Assembly (NCBI GenBank): GCA_020442425.1
Contig: JAGRKB010000049.1
Span: 1 to 34,626 of the forward strand
Reading direction: 5' to 3'
DNA length: 34,626 nucleotides
DNA from: Alphaproteobacteria bacterium
GTDB taxonomy: Bacteria; Pseudomonadota; Alphaproteobacteria; Micavibrionales; Micavibrionaceae
Position 1 is the stretch's first letter. The number at the start of each line of letters is the position of its first letter. Both the position numbers and the translations under genes were made by a program. Of the stretch, positions 1-7,003 are shown piece after piece. The notes under the pieces were generated by a model. That model worked only from the letters and a program-made list of their open reading frames with translations. It was not told the DNA's origin and did no database searches.

Positions 1-443
1 TTTTTATGCCGGTTTTCTTCCTCAAGTACAGCCTTGTATAGTGGAATGATTGTTGAATTCAGAACATCACGATCCGGAACGCGGCGATTGGAATGATACC
101 CAACAATCTGGCCATTTTTATCAAAAGATGGGGTAACATGCGCTAGTACCCAATAATGATCACCATTTTTGCTCATATTGTTGACATATGCAAATATCTC
201 TCTGCCTGAGCCAATCGTATCCCAGAGAAGCTTGAACACGCTGCGCGGCATTTCTGGATTGCGAATAAGACTGTGTGCCTCGCCCAAAAGATCTGGCTCT
301 TCATAACCGGATATTTTGATAAAAACGCGGTTTACGTATGTAAGCCTCCCCTTAAGATCAGTTTTGCTGACAATTACTTCGTCCTCACGAAAAAATCGTT
401 CAACGCCAGTGGGCATAATTCTCTGTTTGGTAGTCTCGTTCAT
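1..443 (-). CDS. PAS-domain sensor, Aer-like (partial, 3' end outside window)
   Basis: The reading frame is open from an ATG at 443 to the window edge, giving 147 codons. The N-terminal ~125 residues are a PAS domain of the aerotaxis receptor (Aer) type: EVIVSKTDLKGRLTYVN, then SGYEEPDLLGEAHSLIRNP, the MP..VF..LW.TI segment, NGDHYWVLAHVTP, and GYHSNRRVP. In Aer this PAS binds FAD and senses redox or oxygen. What follows here (HAMP, methyl-accepting, GGDEF or kinase part) is not visible, so the output is unknown. An AGGAAAG ribosome site sits just before the ATG. A perfect FNR-type box and a good -10 lie directly upstream, so the gene is probably induced under low oxygen with the rest of the cluster. 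A chemoreceptor is the commonest architecture, but a cyclic-di-GMP enzyme is also possible. Confidence 0.85.
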   Translation of the reverse strand, partial: MNETTKQRIMPTGVERFFREDEVIVSKTDLKGRLTYVNRVFIKISGYEEPDLLGEAHSLIRNPEMPRSVFKLLWDTIGSGREIFAYVNNMSKNGDHYWVLAHVTPSFDKNGQIVGYHSNRRVPDRDVLNSTIIPLYKAVLEEENRHK

Positions 444-469
444 TTCTTTCCTGCACGCTTATTCTATAC

Positions 470-510
470 ATTATGGCTGAAAGAAAATAATTTCGATTGA
501 TTCAAATCAA
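470..510 (-). promoter_or_regulatory. FNR/Dnr-type box and -10 for the PAS gene
   Basis: TTGATTCAAATCAA at 497-510 is a perfect TTGAT-N4-ATCAA palindrome. On the minus strand CATAAT (475-470) is centred 31 bp from the box centre. This is the class II FNR arrangement and predicts a start near 462, about 19 nt before the ATG. Confidence 0.8.
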
Positions 511-533
511 GACCACAAGAGCTTGTTTACTGC

Positions 534-1289
534 CTAAAGTAACCCTATAAATTTTATAATAAGCCTGACGGATACATAAATGACTAGCACCCCAGTCATC
601 TTCTTAATGATCCATTTTTTGATTTGTGTGGTGCCCAACCAAGACCCTATTTGCCCGCCAATAATCACCGCAGGCAACAAAACCCAGTAAGGGAAGAGAA
701 CAGGAAATAAGTTAGCACCCTCAATTTTCAGACTTTGACCCGTAAGACCTGCCAGTGAATTAACCAAAATAAAAAGCGCACAGGCTCCTGCAATCTGTTT
801 GGCATTTCCCCAACGCATAAAATGAAGGATGGGGGCCAGAAAAATGCCTCCGCCGATCCCCGTGATGCCGGCCAGCAAGCCCAGTAATGCGCCTAAGATG
901 GCAGTCATGAATCTATGCTGTAGTACTTTGATAGATGTAAAGAACTGGTCTTCTTTCTCAGGCCATAAAAGCCTGATACCTGAAAGCAAGAGAGAGCACC
1001 CCAGAACTCCTGTAAAAATAATCTCAGGCACAGAGATTATCCCACCAACAAATGACGCTGGAATTGAGAAAATAATCCACGGTGCGATGCGCATAATCTG
1101 AATATGCCCGCCCCGATAAAAATGCCATACTCCTCCAGAAACCACCAAAATATTACAAATTAGAGAAATAATGGGGATTAACTGATAATCTGTGTTCCCT
1201 AGCACCAACAGCGCATTATAAGTCGATCCCCCACCAAATCCTATCACCGCGTAGATTAGAGCTGTTATAAAGAATAAAATCTCAAGCAA
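534..1289 (-). CDS. TauE/SafE (DUF81) family membrane permease
   Basis: A 251-residue inner-membrane protein with about eight hydrophobic segments. Two related glycine-rich repeats are visible: IGFGGGSTYNALLVLG near residue 17 and ITGIGGGIFLAPIL near residue 142. Such paired halves are typical of TauE/SafE sulfite or sulfonate exporters. The start is TTG at 1289, preceded by TAGGT. The stop of the preceding gene is 8 bp upstream, so it reads as the last gene of the moa operon. Family members move sulfite, sulfoacetate or other small anions. A link to sulfur handling during dithiolene formation, or to anion export, is inference only; the substrate cannot be read from the sequence. Confidence 0.8.
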   Translation of the reverse strand: MLEILFFITALIYAVIGFGGGSTYNALLVLGNTDYQLIPIISLICNILVVSGGVWHFYRGGHIQIMRIAPWIIFSIPASFVGGIISVPEIIFTGVLGCSLLLSGIRLLWPEKEDQFFTSIKVLQHRFMTAILGALLGLLAGITGIGGGIFLAPILHFMRWGNAKQIAGACALFILVNSLAGLTGQSLKIEGANLFPVLFPYWVLLPAVIIGGQIGSWLGTTQIKKWIIKKMTGVLVIYVSVRLIIKFIGLL

Positions 1290-1297
1290 GGATTTAC

Positions 1298-1651
1298 CTA
1301 TTGAGCAATTCTGTTTCGACTATCTCCGCGCACATCTACCTGTAAAAATACATCCATACCATCTGCACGGCACGCCAAACCATCGCGAGATTTTCCCATA
1401 TCAAATAGCTTCTGGATACTCTCCTTTGATGTACAAAGCATAAGACATGTTTCGAATTTATCTTGAATAAGTTTTAGTGGATGTTCAATAGCATCATCGA
1501 AAAATGGTTCGGGATCAGGGTCAATAACAACGGCAAAAGCCCCCCGCCCAAGCATCATTTTTTTCTCAAGAACTCTCCCTGATAGAAGAGTTTTCAATTC
1601 CTCTTCCGAAATTTTAAATGTTACTGAATCCTCACTGATTTTTACATTCAT
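1298..1651 (-). CDS. uncharacterised small protein in the Moco operon
   Basis: A 117-residue soluble protein beginning MNVKISEDSVTFKISEEEL. The ATG at 1651 overlaps the mobA stop by four bases (ATGA), so translation is probably coupled, and this start is preferred to the in-frame ATG at 1675. The layout (short basic beta strand, KISEEEL, an acidic VVIDPDPEPFFDD stretch, C-terminal FLQVDVRGDSRNR) faintly recalls small DUF7009-like proteins of the type MKIRIKGNSLR. I do not recognise it with certainty. Its place between mobA and the TauE permease suggests a role in cofactor delivery, storage or molybdoenzyme assembly. No metal-binding cluster, membrane segment or signal peptide is seen. Confidence 0.75.
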   Translation of the reverse strand: MNVKISEDSVTFKISEEELKTLLSGRVLEKKMMLGRGAFAVVIDPDPEPFFDDAIEHPLKLIQDKFETCLMLCTSKESIQKLFDMGKSRDGLACRADGMDVFLQVDVRGDSRNRIAQ

Positions 1652-2175
1652 TGCCGTGCCAAAACTTTTTCCCATTCTTCTGGTGTATTGGTATTCACCA
1701 GTATTTCCTCTATAGTAGACGGCAACGAAATGGCTGGAACTTGATTTGCATCAAGAAACTCCCTAACTGAATAAAAATTTCTCTTATCCACCCATTTAGT
1801 TATAAAAAATGGGAGCGGACAGCCTGTGAAAAATCCTCCACGTGAACTGCTCATCAAGATTCGGAGAGCCTCTGTTGTTAATAAGGGCATATCGACTGGA
1901 ACAAATACATATCCATCATATTCCTCTTTCCGTTGTAGAATATCGCAGATTGCTTGCACAGGTCCGCAAAATGGCGTGATATCAGGAATACAATCAAACC
2001 CATCAACATAGCCGCTTATGAATATATCATAAACATCACAATCCCGAAGAGTATTTATCATATGCGCTAGCATAGGCCTCCCCTTATAAGGCATTAGTGC
2101 CTTATTTTGTCCCATGCGACTTGATTGCCCTCCTGCCAAGACAATACCAGCATATCGTGGGGAATTCTTATCCAT
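1648..2175 (-). CDS. mobA: molybdenum cofactor guanylyltransferase MobA
   Basis: MobA attaches GMP from GTP to Mo-molybdopterin to form MGD; nitrate reductase NarG needs the bis-MGD form. The 175-residue protein has the nucleotide-binding signature AGIVLAGGQSSRMGQNKALM at the N terminus, PMLAHMI, a DIFISG strand and VFVPVDMPLLTTEALR, which carries the metal-binding aspartate. A longer frame reaches 2307, but those extra 44 residues overlap moaE and resemble no MobA. The ATG at 2175 overlaps the moaE stop by 8 bp. The length is a little shorter than E. coli MobA (~194). It is cytoplasmic and part of the moaA-moaCB-moaD-moaE-mobA operon. No mobB is seen nearby. Confidence 0.92.
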   Translation of the reverse strand: MDKNSPRYAGIVLAGGQSSRMGQNKALMPYKGRPMLAHMINTLRDCDVYDIFISGYVDGFDCIPDITPFCGPVQAICDILQRKEEYDGYVFVPVDMPLLTTEALRILMSSSRGGFFTGCPLPFFITKWVDKRNFYSVREFLDANQVPAISLPSTIEEILVNTNTPEEWEKVLARQ

Positions 2176-2644
2176 GGTTACTGCCGCCACAATGACCACA
2201 ACAAGGAGCTGCCCTCTTGCGCAATGAATGTCCAGGAAGCCAGTCACTACTTCCATCTGTGTAGTGTTCCTGCTTCCACACAGGAACTCTTTTCTTAACC
2301 GCCTCAATTATGTATCGACAGGCATCAAAACTTTCTGCCCGGTGAGCGGAGCTAACAGCAATTGCAATGCTAATGCCACCAACTGGCAAATCACCGAGGT
2401 AGTGACAAACGGCATAATGCGTATCTGGCCACATTCTTTCGGCTTCTCTGCAAATATCATCGAGAGTTTTATTGATTAGCATTTCATGCCCATCATAGGT
2501 GATGCCTTTAACGTCTTTACCTTCATGAACATTCCGGACTGCGCCAATAAAAAAATCTAAAGCTCCATGACTATCATCAGCAACCTCCGCGAGAAGTTTT
2601 TGAATGGATATCGCGTCACGAGTGACAGAAACAAAAATCGCCAT
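2168..2644 (-). CDS. moaE: molybdopterin synthase large subunit MoaE with cysteine-rich tail
   Basis: MoaE pairs with thiocarboxylated MoaD and converts cyclic pyranopterin monophosphate into molybdopterin. The 158-residue protein shows GALDFFIGAVRNVHEGKDV, then GDLPVGGISIAIAVSSAHRAESFDACR and the catalytic VPVWKQEHYTDG segment with its conserved lysines. The ATG at 2644 lies one base after the moaD stop; the 22 residues encoded farther upstream overlap moaD and are rejected. Unusual: after the normal end (SDWLPGHS) the protein runs on with LRKRAAPCCGHCGGSNHG, a short basic and Cys/His/Gly-rich tail that could bind a metal. The tail looks genuine because the frame is continuous and mobA overlaps it. 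Confidence 0.93.
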   Translation of the reverse strand: MAIFVSVTRDAISIQKLLAEVADDSHGALDFFIGAVRNVHEGKDVKGITYDGHEMLINKTLDDICREAERMWPDTHYAVCHYLGDLPVGGISIAIAVSSAHRAESFDACRYIIEAVKKRVPVWKQEHYTDGSSDWLPGHSLRKRAAPCCGHCGGSNHG

Positions 2645-2645
2645 G

Positions 2646-2888
2646 TTAACCACCACATACAGGGGGTAGTATTGACAATCCACATGATGATAAGATTTTT
2701 TCTCCATCATTTAGAATGGTGGTATCATTAGCAAAGACTGAGTCATATATCAGCGCCTTGTTCTCTTTTCCTATTTCTTCCACAAGAATATTACGCAAGT
2801 CACCAACGGTAACAGCGCCTTGAGTGTTTAGCACAACCGATGAACCAAGACGTCGGAAAGCTCCATAGAATGATATTGTTATCTGCAT
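2646..2888 (-). CDS. moaD: molybdopterin synthase small subunit MoaD
   Basis: An 80-residue ubiquitin-fold sulfur carrier. The C terminus is ILPPVCGG, and the terminal double glycine is where MoaD is adenylated and thiocarboxylated. The N terminus MQITISFYGAFRRLGS fits the family. The ATG overlaps the stop of the moaCB gene by one base (TAATG), and moaE follows after one base, so the two synthase subunits are almost certainly made in a coupled way. The activating enzyme MoeB is not encoded in this window, so another copy or a ThiF-like enzyme must act elsewhere in the genome. Confidence 0.93.
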   Translation of the reverse strand: MQITISFYGAFRRLGSSVVLNTQGAVTVGDLRNILVEEIGKENKALIYDSVFANDTTILNDGEKILSSCGLSILPPVCGG

Positions 2889-3892
2889 TATTTTACCTCA
2901 AAACCTTGCTTTATGATCTTATCCAGTGCTGTACCAAGAAATGGGCTAATAATATCCCAACATTCCTGAACAGCTTTAGGCGATCCTGGCAATGCTATAA
3001 CGAGAGTACTCCCAATCATACAAGCCGTCATCCGCGATAGCCAGGCTGTATCAGTATAATAAAGACTCTCATGACGGAGCATATCACCGAAACCATCAAG
3101 CATACGATCACTCACCCGCGATAAAACATCTGGTGTCATATCTCGTGGACCAGGCCCCGTTCCACCCGACGTTACCAATAAATGAGGTTGCTGGTTCCTG
3201 CAAATATCAACAAGAGTTTTCTCAATTTCTATTTGCTCATCTGGAATAACTTTATAAACAACAATATCGGCATCCGCCTCTGATAAAAATTTATTGAGCA
3301 ATACTCCCGACTCATCAGTATATTCTCCACGAGAAGCTCGGTCACTCATAACAACGACTGCTGCCTTTTTTCCTTGAAGAAATGATTGCTGTGGTAACTG
3401 TTCTTCTAACCATGGTGGTATGCCATCAGGGTTAACCCAGACGCCACTTCTACCTCCTGTTTTCACCAACAGCTTTATATCACTTATTTTAAGATTTGGT
3501 TCTGTCCCTTTCGTCAGATCCCAAATGGTAAGCAATGCCGCATGGACAGCGGCAAGAGCCTCCATCTCAACACCCGTTTTAGCGAAAGCAACCGCTTGTG
3601 CGAATACTGTGATCGTATAATTATTATCATCGAGCTCTGAATGAAGCGTTACCTGATCCAGAGGAAGACTATGGCACATAAGAATTTGGCTAGGGGTGTT
3701 TTTTGCTCCTGCTATGCCTGCAATCTCAGCCAATACCAATGCATCGCCTTTGGGAAGTTTATTCTCTTTAACTGCTATATAGGCAGCACGCCCCAAACTT
3801 ATCATTCCAGATGCCACAGCCCTACGATGAGTTGGACGTTTCCGGCCTACATCAATCATTTTAAAATTCTGAACTCTTTTATTTCCTCTCAT
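2888..3892 (-). CDS. moaCB: MoaC-MoaB/MogA fusion, bifunctional Moco enzyme
   Basis: A 334-residue fusion of two Moco steps. Residues ~10-160 are MoaC, the cyclic pyranopterin monophosphate synthase that completes the reaction begun by MoaA: MIDVGRKRPTHRRAVASG, NTPSQILMCHSLPLDQV (catalytic His), TGVEMEALAAVHAALL and TIWDLTK (Asp and Lys), KTGGRSG. Residues ~170-334 are a MoaB/MogA-type molybdopterin adenylyltransferase: VVVMSDRASRGEYTDESG, LLVTSGGTGPGPRDMTPDVL and ALPGSPKAVQECW. MoaCB fusions are known in several bacteria. The ATG at 3892 is chosen because GGAGG precedes it by 8 nt. The moaA stop lies 12 bp upstream. All key residues of both halves appear present. Confidence 0.93.
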   Translation of the reverse strand: MRGNKRVQNFKMIDVGRKRPTHRRAVASGMISLGRAAYIAVKENKLPKGDALVLAEIAGIAGAKNTPSQILMCHSLPLDQVTLHSELDDNNYTITVFAQAVAFAKTGVEMEALAAVHAALLTIWDLTKGTEPNLKISDIKLLVKTGGRSGVWVNPDGIPPWLEEQLPQQSFLQGKKAAVVVMSDRASRGEYTDESGVLLNKFLSEADADIVVYKVIPDEQIEIEKTLVDICRNQQPHLLVTSGGTGPGPRDMTPDVLSRVSDRMLDGFGDMLRHESLYYTDTAWLSRMTACMIGSTLVIALPGSPKAVQECWDIISPFLGTALDKIIKQGFEVK

Positions 3893-3904
3893 TTATATAT
3901 CCTC

Positions 3905-4894
3905 CTAACCTCCGATTGATGCCAAATGCTCTGTCATACCAGTTTCTCCCTGATGCAAATAATGCGTCTCTTTTTTGTATTTCATCAGGGAAAGTATCTT
4001 CTCTTGCAATTCTTCTATCTGCCCATCATTTTGAAGATATGATCTCAATGAATATCCAAGCTCACCAAATAAGCATAAATGTAGATTGCCTTTGGCAGAT
4101 ACTCGCAGACGATTACAACTTTCACAGAAATCTTTGGAATATGGTGCAATCAATCCAATGCTTCCCACACTTGAAGGATGGATAAATTCAATCGCAGGCC
4201 CTGCACCCACTTCACGAGGAGCTACTTGCCATCCTTTACTCATCAGGAAATCTGAAACATATGCTCCAGAAAGATGGTGCGTATCAAAATAATCCTTATT
4301 CTCCCCCGTCCGCATTAGCTCAATAAAACGAACAGAAATATTCTTGCTCCTCACAAAATCAATATATTTGTCTAACTCATCATGATTTAAGTCTTTCAGG
4401 AGAACAGCATTCACTTTGATTGTTTCAAATCCTAATCGCTGACACTCTACAATCCCATCTAGAATTTCACCTAACCGGTCATGACCGGTTATTCTTCTAA
4501 AACGGTCAGGTTCAAGTGAGTCTATACTCACATTGATATGACGAAGGCCTGCACTAAAATAAGATTCTGCTCGCTCACTTAATTTGTAACCATTAGTAGT
4601 GAATGCAAGCTTCTTCAAACCTTCCATAGCCGAAATCTCTTCAGCAATTTCAATAAAATCAGTTCGAATGGTTGGTTCTCCCCCAGTCAACCGTATTTTC
4701 CAAACCCCTAAACCAACAAATCCACGTACGATGCGGATAATCTCTGGTTTTGAGAGGAACATATCTTTTTTAATCGCGTGATACCCATTTGGGAGGCAAT
4801 AAGTACAACGAAAATTGCACGCCTCTGTCAAGGAGAGGCGCAAATAAGGAAATTGCCGACCAAATGTATCGGTTAATTGTGTAGTACGCGCCAC
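3905..4894 (-). CDS. moaA: GTP 3',8-cyclase MoaA (radical SAM)
   Basis: MoaA opens Moco synthesis by converting GTP to 3',8-cyclo-GTP. The 329-residue protein has the radical SAM motif CNFRCTYC, the GGEPTIR motif, a C-terminal second cluster site (FCESCNRLR followed by LHLCLFGE), and the functionally important terminal GG (LASIGG). I place the start at the GTG at 4894: AAAGGAG precedes it by 6 nt, and ARTTQLTDTFGRQFPYLRLSLT then matches the usual MoaA N terminus (compare the E. coli start MASQLTDAF). The frame also runs up to an ATG at 4960, but that ATG has no ribosome site and the extra 22 residues lie inside a structured leader. First gene of the Moco operon. Confidence 0.95.
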   Translation of the reverse strand: MARTTQLTDTFGRQFPYLRLSLTEACNFRCTYCLPNGYHAIKKDMFLSKPEIIRIVRGFVGLGVWKIRLTGGEPTIRTDFIEIAEEISAMEGLKKLAFTTNGYKLSERAESYFSAGLRHINVSIDSLEPDRFRRITGHDRLGEILDGIVECQRLGFETIKVNAVLLKDLNHDELDKYIDFVRSKNISVRFIELMRTGENKDYFDTHHLSGAYVSDFLMSKGWQVAPREVGAGPAIEFIHPSSVGSIGLIAPYSKDFCESCNRLRVSAKGNLHLCLFGELGYSLRSYLQNDGQIEELQEKILSLMKYKKETHYLHQGETGMTEHLASIGG

Positions 4895-4996
4895 AGCTGG
4901 CTCCTTTTCGAAAGCGGAAGGCCACGGTGTTTCCACCAGTGACCCCGGATTACAGACCATATCAGTTAAATGACTTAGGCACCGTAAGCTCGGAGT
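4895..4996 (-). promoter_or_regulatory. candidate Moco riboswitch in the moaA leader
   Basis: The ~100-nt stretch from the predicted transcription start (~4996) to the GTG start is highly structured. It begins ACTCCGAGC. At 4937-4926 it holds a perfect GGTG-GAAA-CACC hairpin with a GNRA tetraloop, extended by CAC/GTG around a bulged T. Then comes GGCCTTCCGC, which can fold back on AAAGGAGCC. The ribosome site GGAG (in 4907-4901) can pair either with CTCC near the 5' end or with the GGCCTT strand. A GNRA tetraloop and occlusion of the ribosome site fit the Moco RNA motif that controls moaA in many proteobacteria. Recognition rests on architecture and remembered consensus only. Confidence 0.55.
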
Positions 4997-5002
4997 ACAT
5001 AC

Positions 5003-5071
5003 TTTGTAATAAAAGCAAGATTAAAATGAATTGATTGCAATCAAGGTCTCGGCAATTAAGAAGAATAAAAG
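5003..5071. promoter_or_regulatory. shared FNR/Dnr-type box with divergent promoters for moaA and fnr1
   Basis: TTGATTGCAATCAA at 5031-5044 is a perfect FNR-type palindrome between divergent genes. For the plus-strand regulator, TAAAAG at 5066-5071 is centred 31 bp from the box. For moaA, TACAAA on the minus strand (5008-5003) is centred 32 bp away. One dimer could therefore drive both directions, placing the starts near 5079 and 4996. Confidence 0.75.
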
Positions 5072-5092
5072 CTTGTATTCAGTGAGGAATAT

Positions 5093-5809
5093 ATGATTAA
5101 AAATGAGCACTCTGTGCGGAACATAAAAAAAATTCCGTTTTTACAACCACTTAGTCCAAAAGACCTTGAAGATATTATTGCATCCTCCCACTTACGCAAC
5201 TGTTCTAAAGGGCGTGCTTTATTCTCAATGGGACAAACAGCAACCCATTTCTTTTCTATTCAGGAAGGATGGATGAAACTCTATCGCACCTCAAATAACG
5301 GGGAAGAAGTCATCATTCATATCTTCGGCCCTGGAGAGAGTTTTGCAGAAGCTGCTGTATTTAGTGACCATCAAACCTATCCTGTTCATGCACAGGCGGT
5401 AGAAGATACAGTTCTGATCGAGATTCCTCGCAGTATATTCATTCATAAAATTGAAACAGATAGCCGATTTGCCATTAATATCCTTGGAGCAATCGCCGCA
5501 CGACAGCATCTTTTAGTTCAACAACTTGAGCACTTAATGATTCGTTCCGCACCACAACGAGTTGGAGCATTCCTCCTGCGGTTCTGCCAAAAAGTAAAAG
5601 ATAGTGACACAACATGGGTTGTTAATCTTCCCTACGAGAAGTCAATCATCTCATTACGTCTTAATATAAAGCCAGAAACGTTCTCGCGTGCTGTTACAAA
5701 ACTCTCAGAGTGTGGCGTGTATATTGAGAATAACAAAATACTAATATCTGACCTAAAGAAGCTGGCAAATTATTGTGATCTAACAGATAAAGAGATTCCT
5801 TGTTCTTAG
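5093..5809 (+). CDS. CRP/FNR-family regulator, Dnr/NnrR-like
   Basis: A 238-residue transcription factor: an N-terminal cyclic-nucleotide-type beta-barrel (HFFSIQEGWMKLYRTSNNGEE, FGPGESFAEAAVFSD), a dimerization helix near residues 115-150, and a C-terminal winged helix. The recognition helix reads LNIKPETFSRAVTKL; the E-T-x-S-R pattern is the one that reads TTGAT half-sites. The N terminus has a single cysteine (~residue 37), so it cannot hold an FNR-type [4Fe-4S] cluster. It is more like Dnr/NnrR proteins, which in known cases sense nitric oxide through haem. GAGG precedes the ATG, and a perfect box upstream implies autoregulation. Likely controller of the nar, moa and nnrS genes around it. 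It converges with nnrS with a 3-bp gap. Confidence 0.88.
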   Translation: MIKNEHSVRNIKKIPFLQPLSPKDLEDIIASSHLRNCSKGRALFSMGQTATHFFSIQEGWMKLYRTSNNGEEVIIHIFGPGESFAEAAVFSDHQTYPVHAQAVEDTVLIEIPRSIFIHKIETDSRFAINILGAIAARQHLLVQQLEHLMIRSAPQRVGAFLLRFCQKVKDSDTTWVVNLPYEKSIISLRLNIKPETFSRAVTKLSECGVYIENNKILISDLKKLANYCDLTDKEIPCS

Positions 5810-5812
5810 AAC

Positions 5813-6979
5813 CTAAGCTTCATCGCCATCAGGTCGCGGTAAGAACAGCATCCAACCATACATTAGCAAATAAACACCAAAGCACATCGACCACAGAATG
5901 GAAGAGGTAATAATAAAATCACTTTTAAGATCTGGCATAAAGATCGGGCCAAAAACCCTCATAAGAGCAGTAATTTGAATTGTTATGAAGGCCAACATCG
6001 TTGCCTTACCAACATGCAAGTCCCGACCAGTGTGACCGAGAGTTACGCGGCAAAGCATCCCAAGAATCATGGACCCTATACAACCTGCCGTCAGACTATG
6101 AATAACCGACGGAATATCAAGAATTCCGGTTCCAGTCAGAGCAAGAAGGCCTAGACCTAGAACAAGCCAGAGATATCCAGCATGAAGTATCCAGAGCAAC
6201 GGATCGCATAAGGCCTTGATACTATGATAGTGCCTCATTCTCACCAAATGTAGTCCACAGGAAACTACCGTCACCAAGCTAAGAACCATAGTGTCACGAG
6301 CCAAGACAAGCGAGACAGCAACTGCAATGAGCGAGACAACAGCGAATATGTCTGTACGATACTGATCTGTTTGCACCACCATGACGCCCCTACGGCGTAA
6401 GGCTGCTACAGTAAAAGCAGGAATAATACGCCCCCCGATAAGAGAGACCATGCATAAAACCATCATAAGAGCAACGTATAACGCCTCACGCGGCTGATCG
6501 AAAACTAGAAAAGTGGCATCACATGCGAATAGGCCGCTCAACAAGCCTAAGAAAATGAAGTTTCTCTTATTCCGACTTCTGATCAAGGGAATAGATAGAG
6601 ATACAGCCAGCGCAGGGATAAATAATAGAGCTAATGCGATAATAATCGGCTGTGGTAGTCCTATATTAACATTCAAGACAACTCGCCCAATGACCCATAA
6701 CAAACAAAGTCCAACTAAATGAGCCTGTCGGGCTGGAGCTCCGCCAGTCCAGTTGGCCACAGCAGTGAGCAAGAAGCCAGACACTATTGCCATACAGAAT
6801 CCATAAATCATTTCATGGGCATGCCAAGATACAGGATCTAACATAAAGCTAGGTGGAGTAACTATACCTCCATAAAATCCGCCCCATATAAGCAGACTAA
6901 TTAGACTGTATGCTGCGCCTAGGAAAAAAAATGGTCTAAACCCACGTCCCCAGAAGGGGCTATTCAGAAACTTCATCAT
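5813..6979 (-). CDS. nnrS: NnrS family haem/copper membrane protein
   Basis: A ~388-residue polytopic membrane protein with about twelve hydrophobic segments. The N terminus FWGRGFRPFFFLGA is the hallmark of NnrS, followed by WHAHEMIYGFCMAIVSGFLLTAV, GRIIPAFTVAALRRRG, HSLTAGCIGSMILGMLCRVTLGHTGR and a final hydrophobic block. The conserved histidines are those thought to bind haem and copper. NnrS proteins relieve nitrosative stress and belong to NO-responsive regulons; nitrate reductase produces nitrite and hence NO. The frame opens at a GTG at 6985, but ATGs at 6979 and 6976 are more likely starts; no strong ribosome site separates them. It is the last gene of the nar operon, 24 bp after the parvulin gene. 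Confidence 0.92.
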   Translation of the reverse strand: MMKFLNSPFWGRGFRPFFFLGAAYSLISLLIWGGFYGGIVTPPSFMLDPVSWHAHEMIYGFCMAIVSGFLLTAVANWTGGAPARQAHLVGLCLLWVIGRVVLNVNIGLPQPIIIALALLFIPALAVSLSIPLIRSRNKRNFIFLGLLSGLFACDATFLVFDQPREALYVALMMVLCMVSLIGGRIIPAFTVAALRRRGVMVVQTDQYRTDIFAVVSLIAVAVSLVLARDTMVLSLVTVVSCGLHLVRMRHYHSIKALCDPLLWILHAGYLWLVLGLGLLALTGTGILDIPSVIHSLTAGCIGSMILGMLCRVTLGHTGRDLHVGKATMLAFITIQITALMRVFGPIFMPDLKSDFIITSSILWSMCFGVYLLMYGWMLFLPRPDGDEA

Positions 6980-7003
6980 AACCACACTGTTATACTGATG
7001 GTA

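Noticed and set aside
829..1101. 90-residue plus-strand frame inside the TauE gene
   Set aside because: It is the complementary shadow of a strong membrane-protein frame and resembles no family.
2176..2307. 44-residue N-terminal extension of MobA
   Set aside because: It overlaps moaE in another frame; MobA normally begins just before the AGIVLAGGQSSRMG motif.
4895..4960. ATG start of moaA at 4960
   Set aside because: It has no ribosome site, the added residues are unlike MoaA, and the stretch is part of the structured leader; the GTG at 4894 has AAAGGAG at good spacing.
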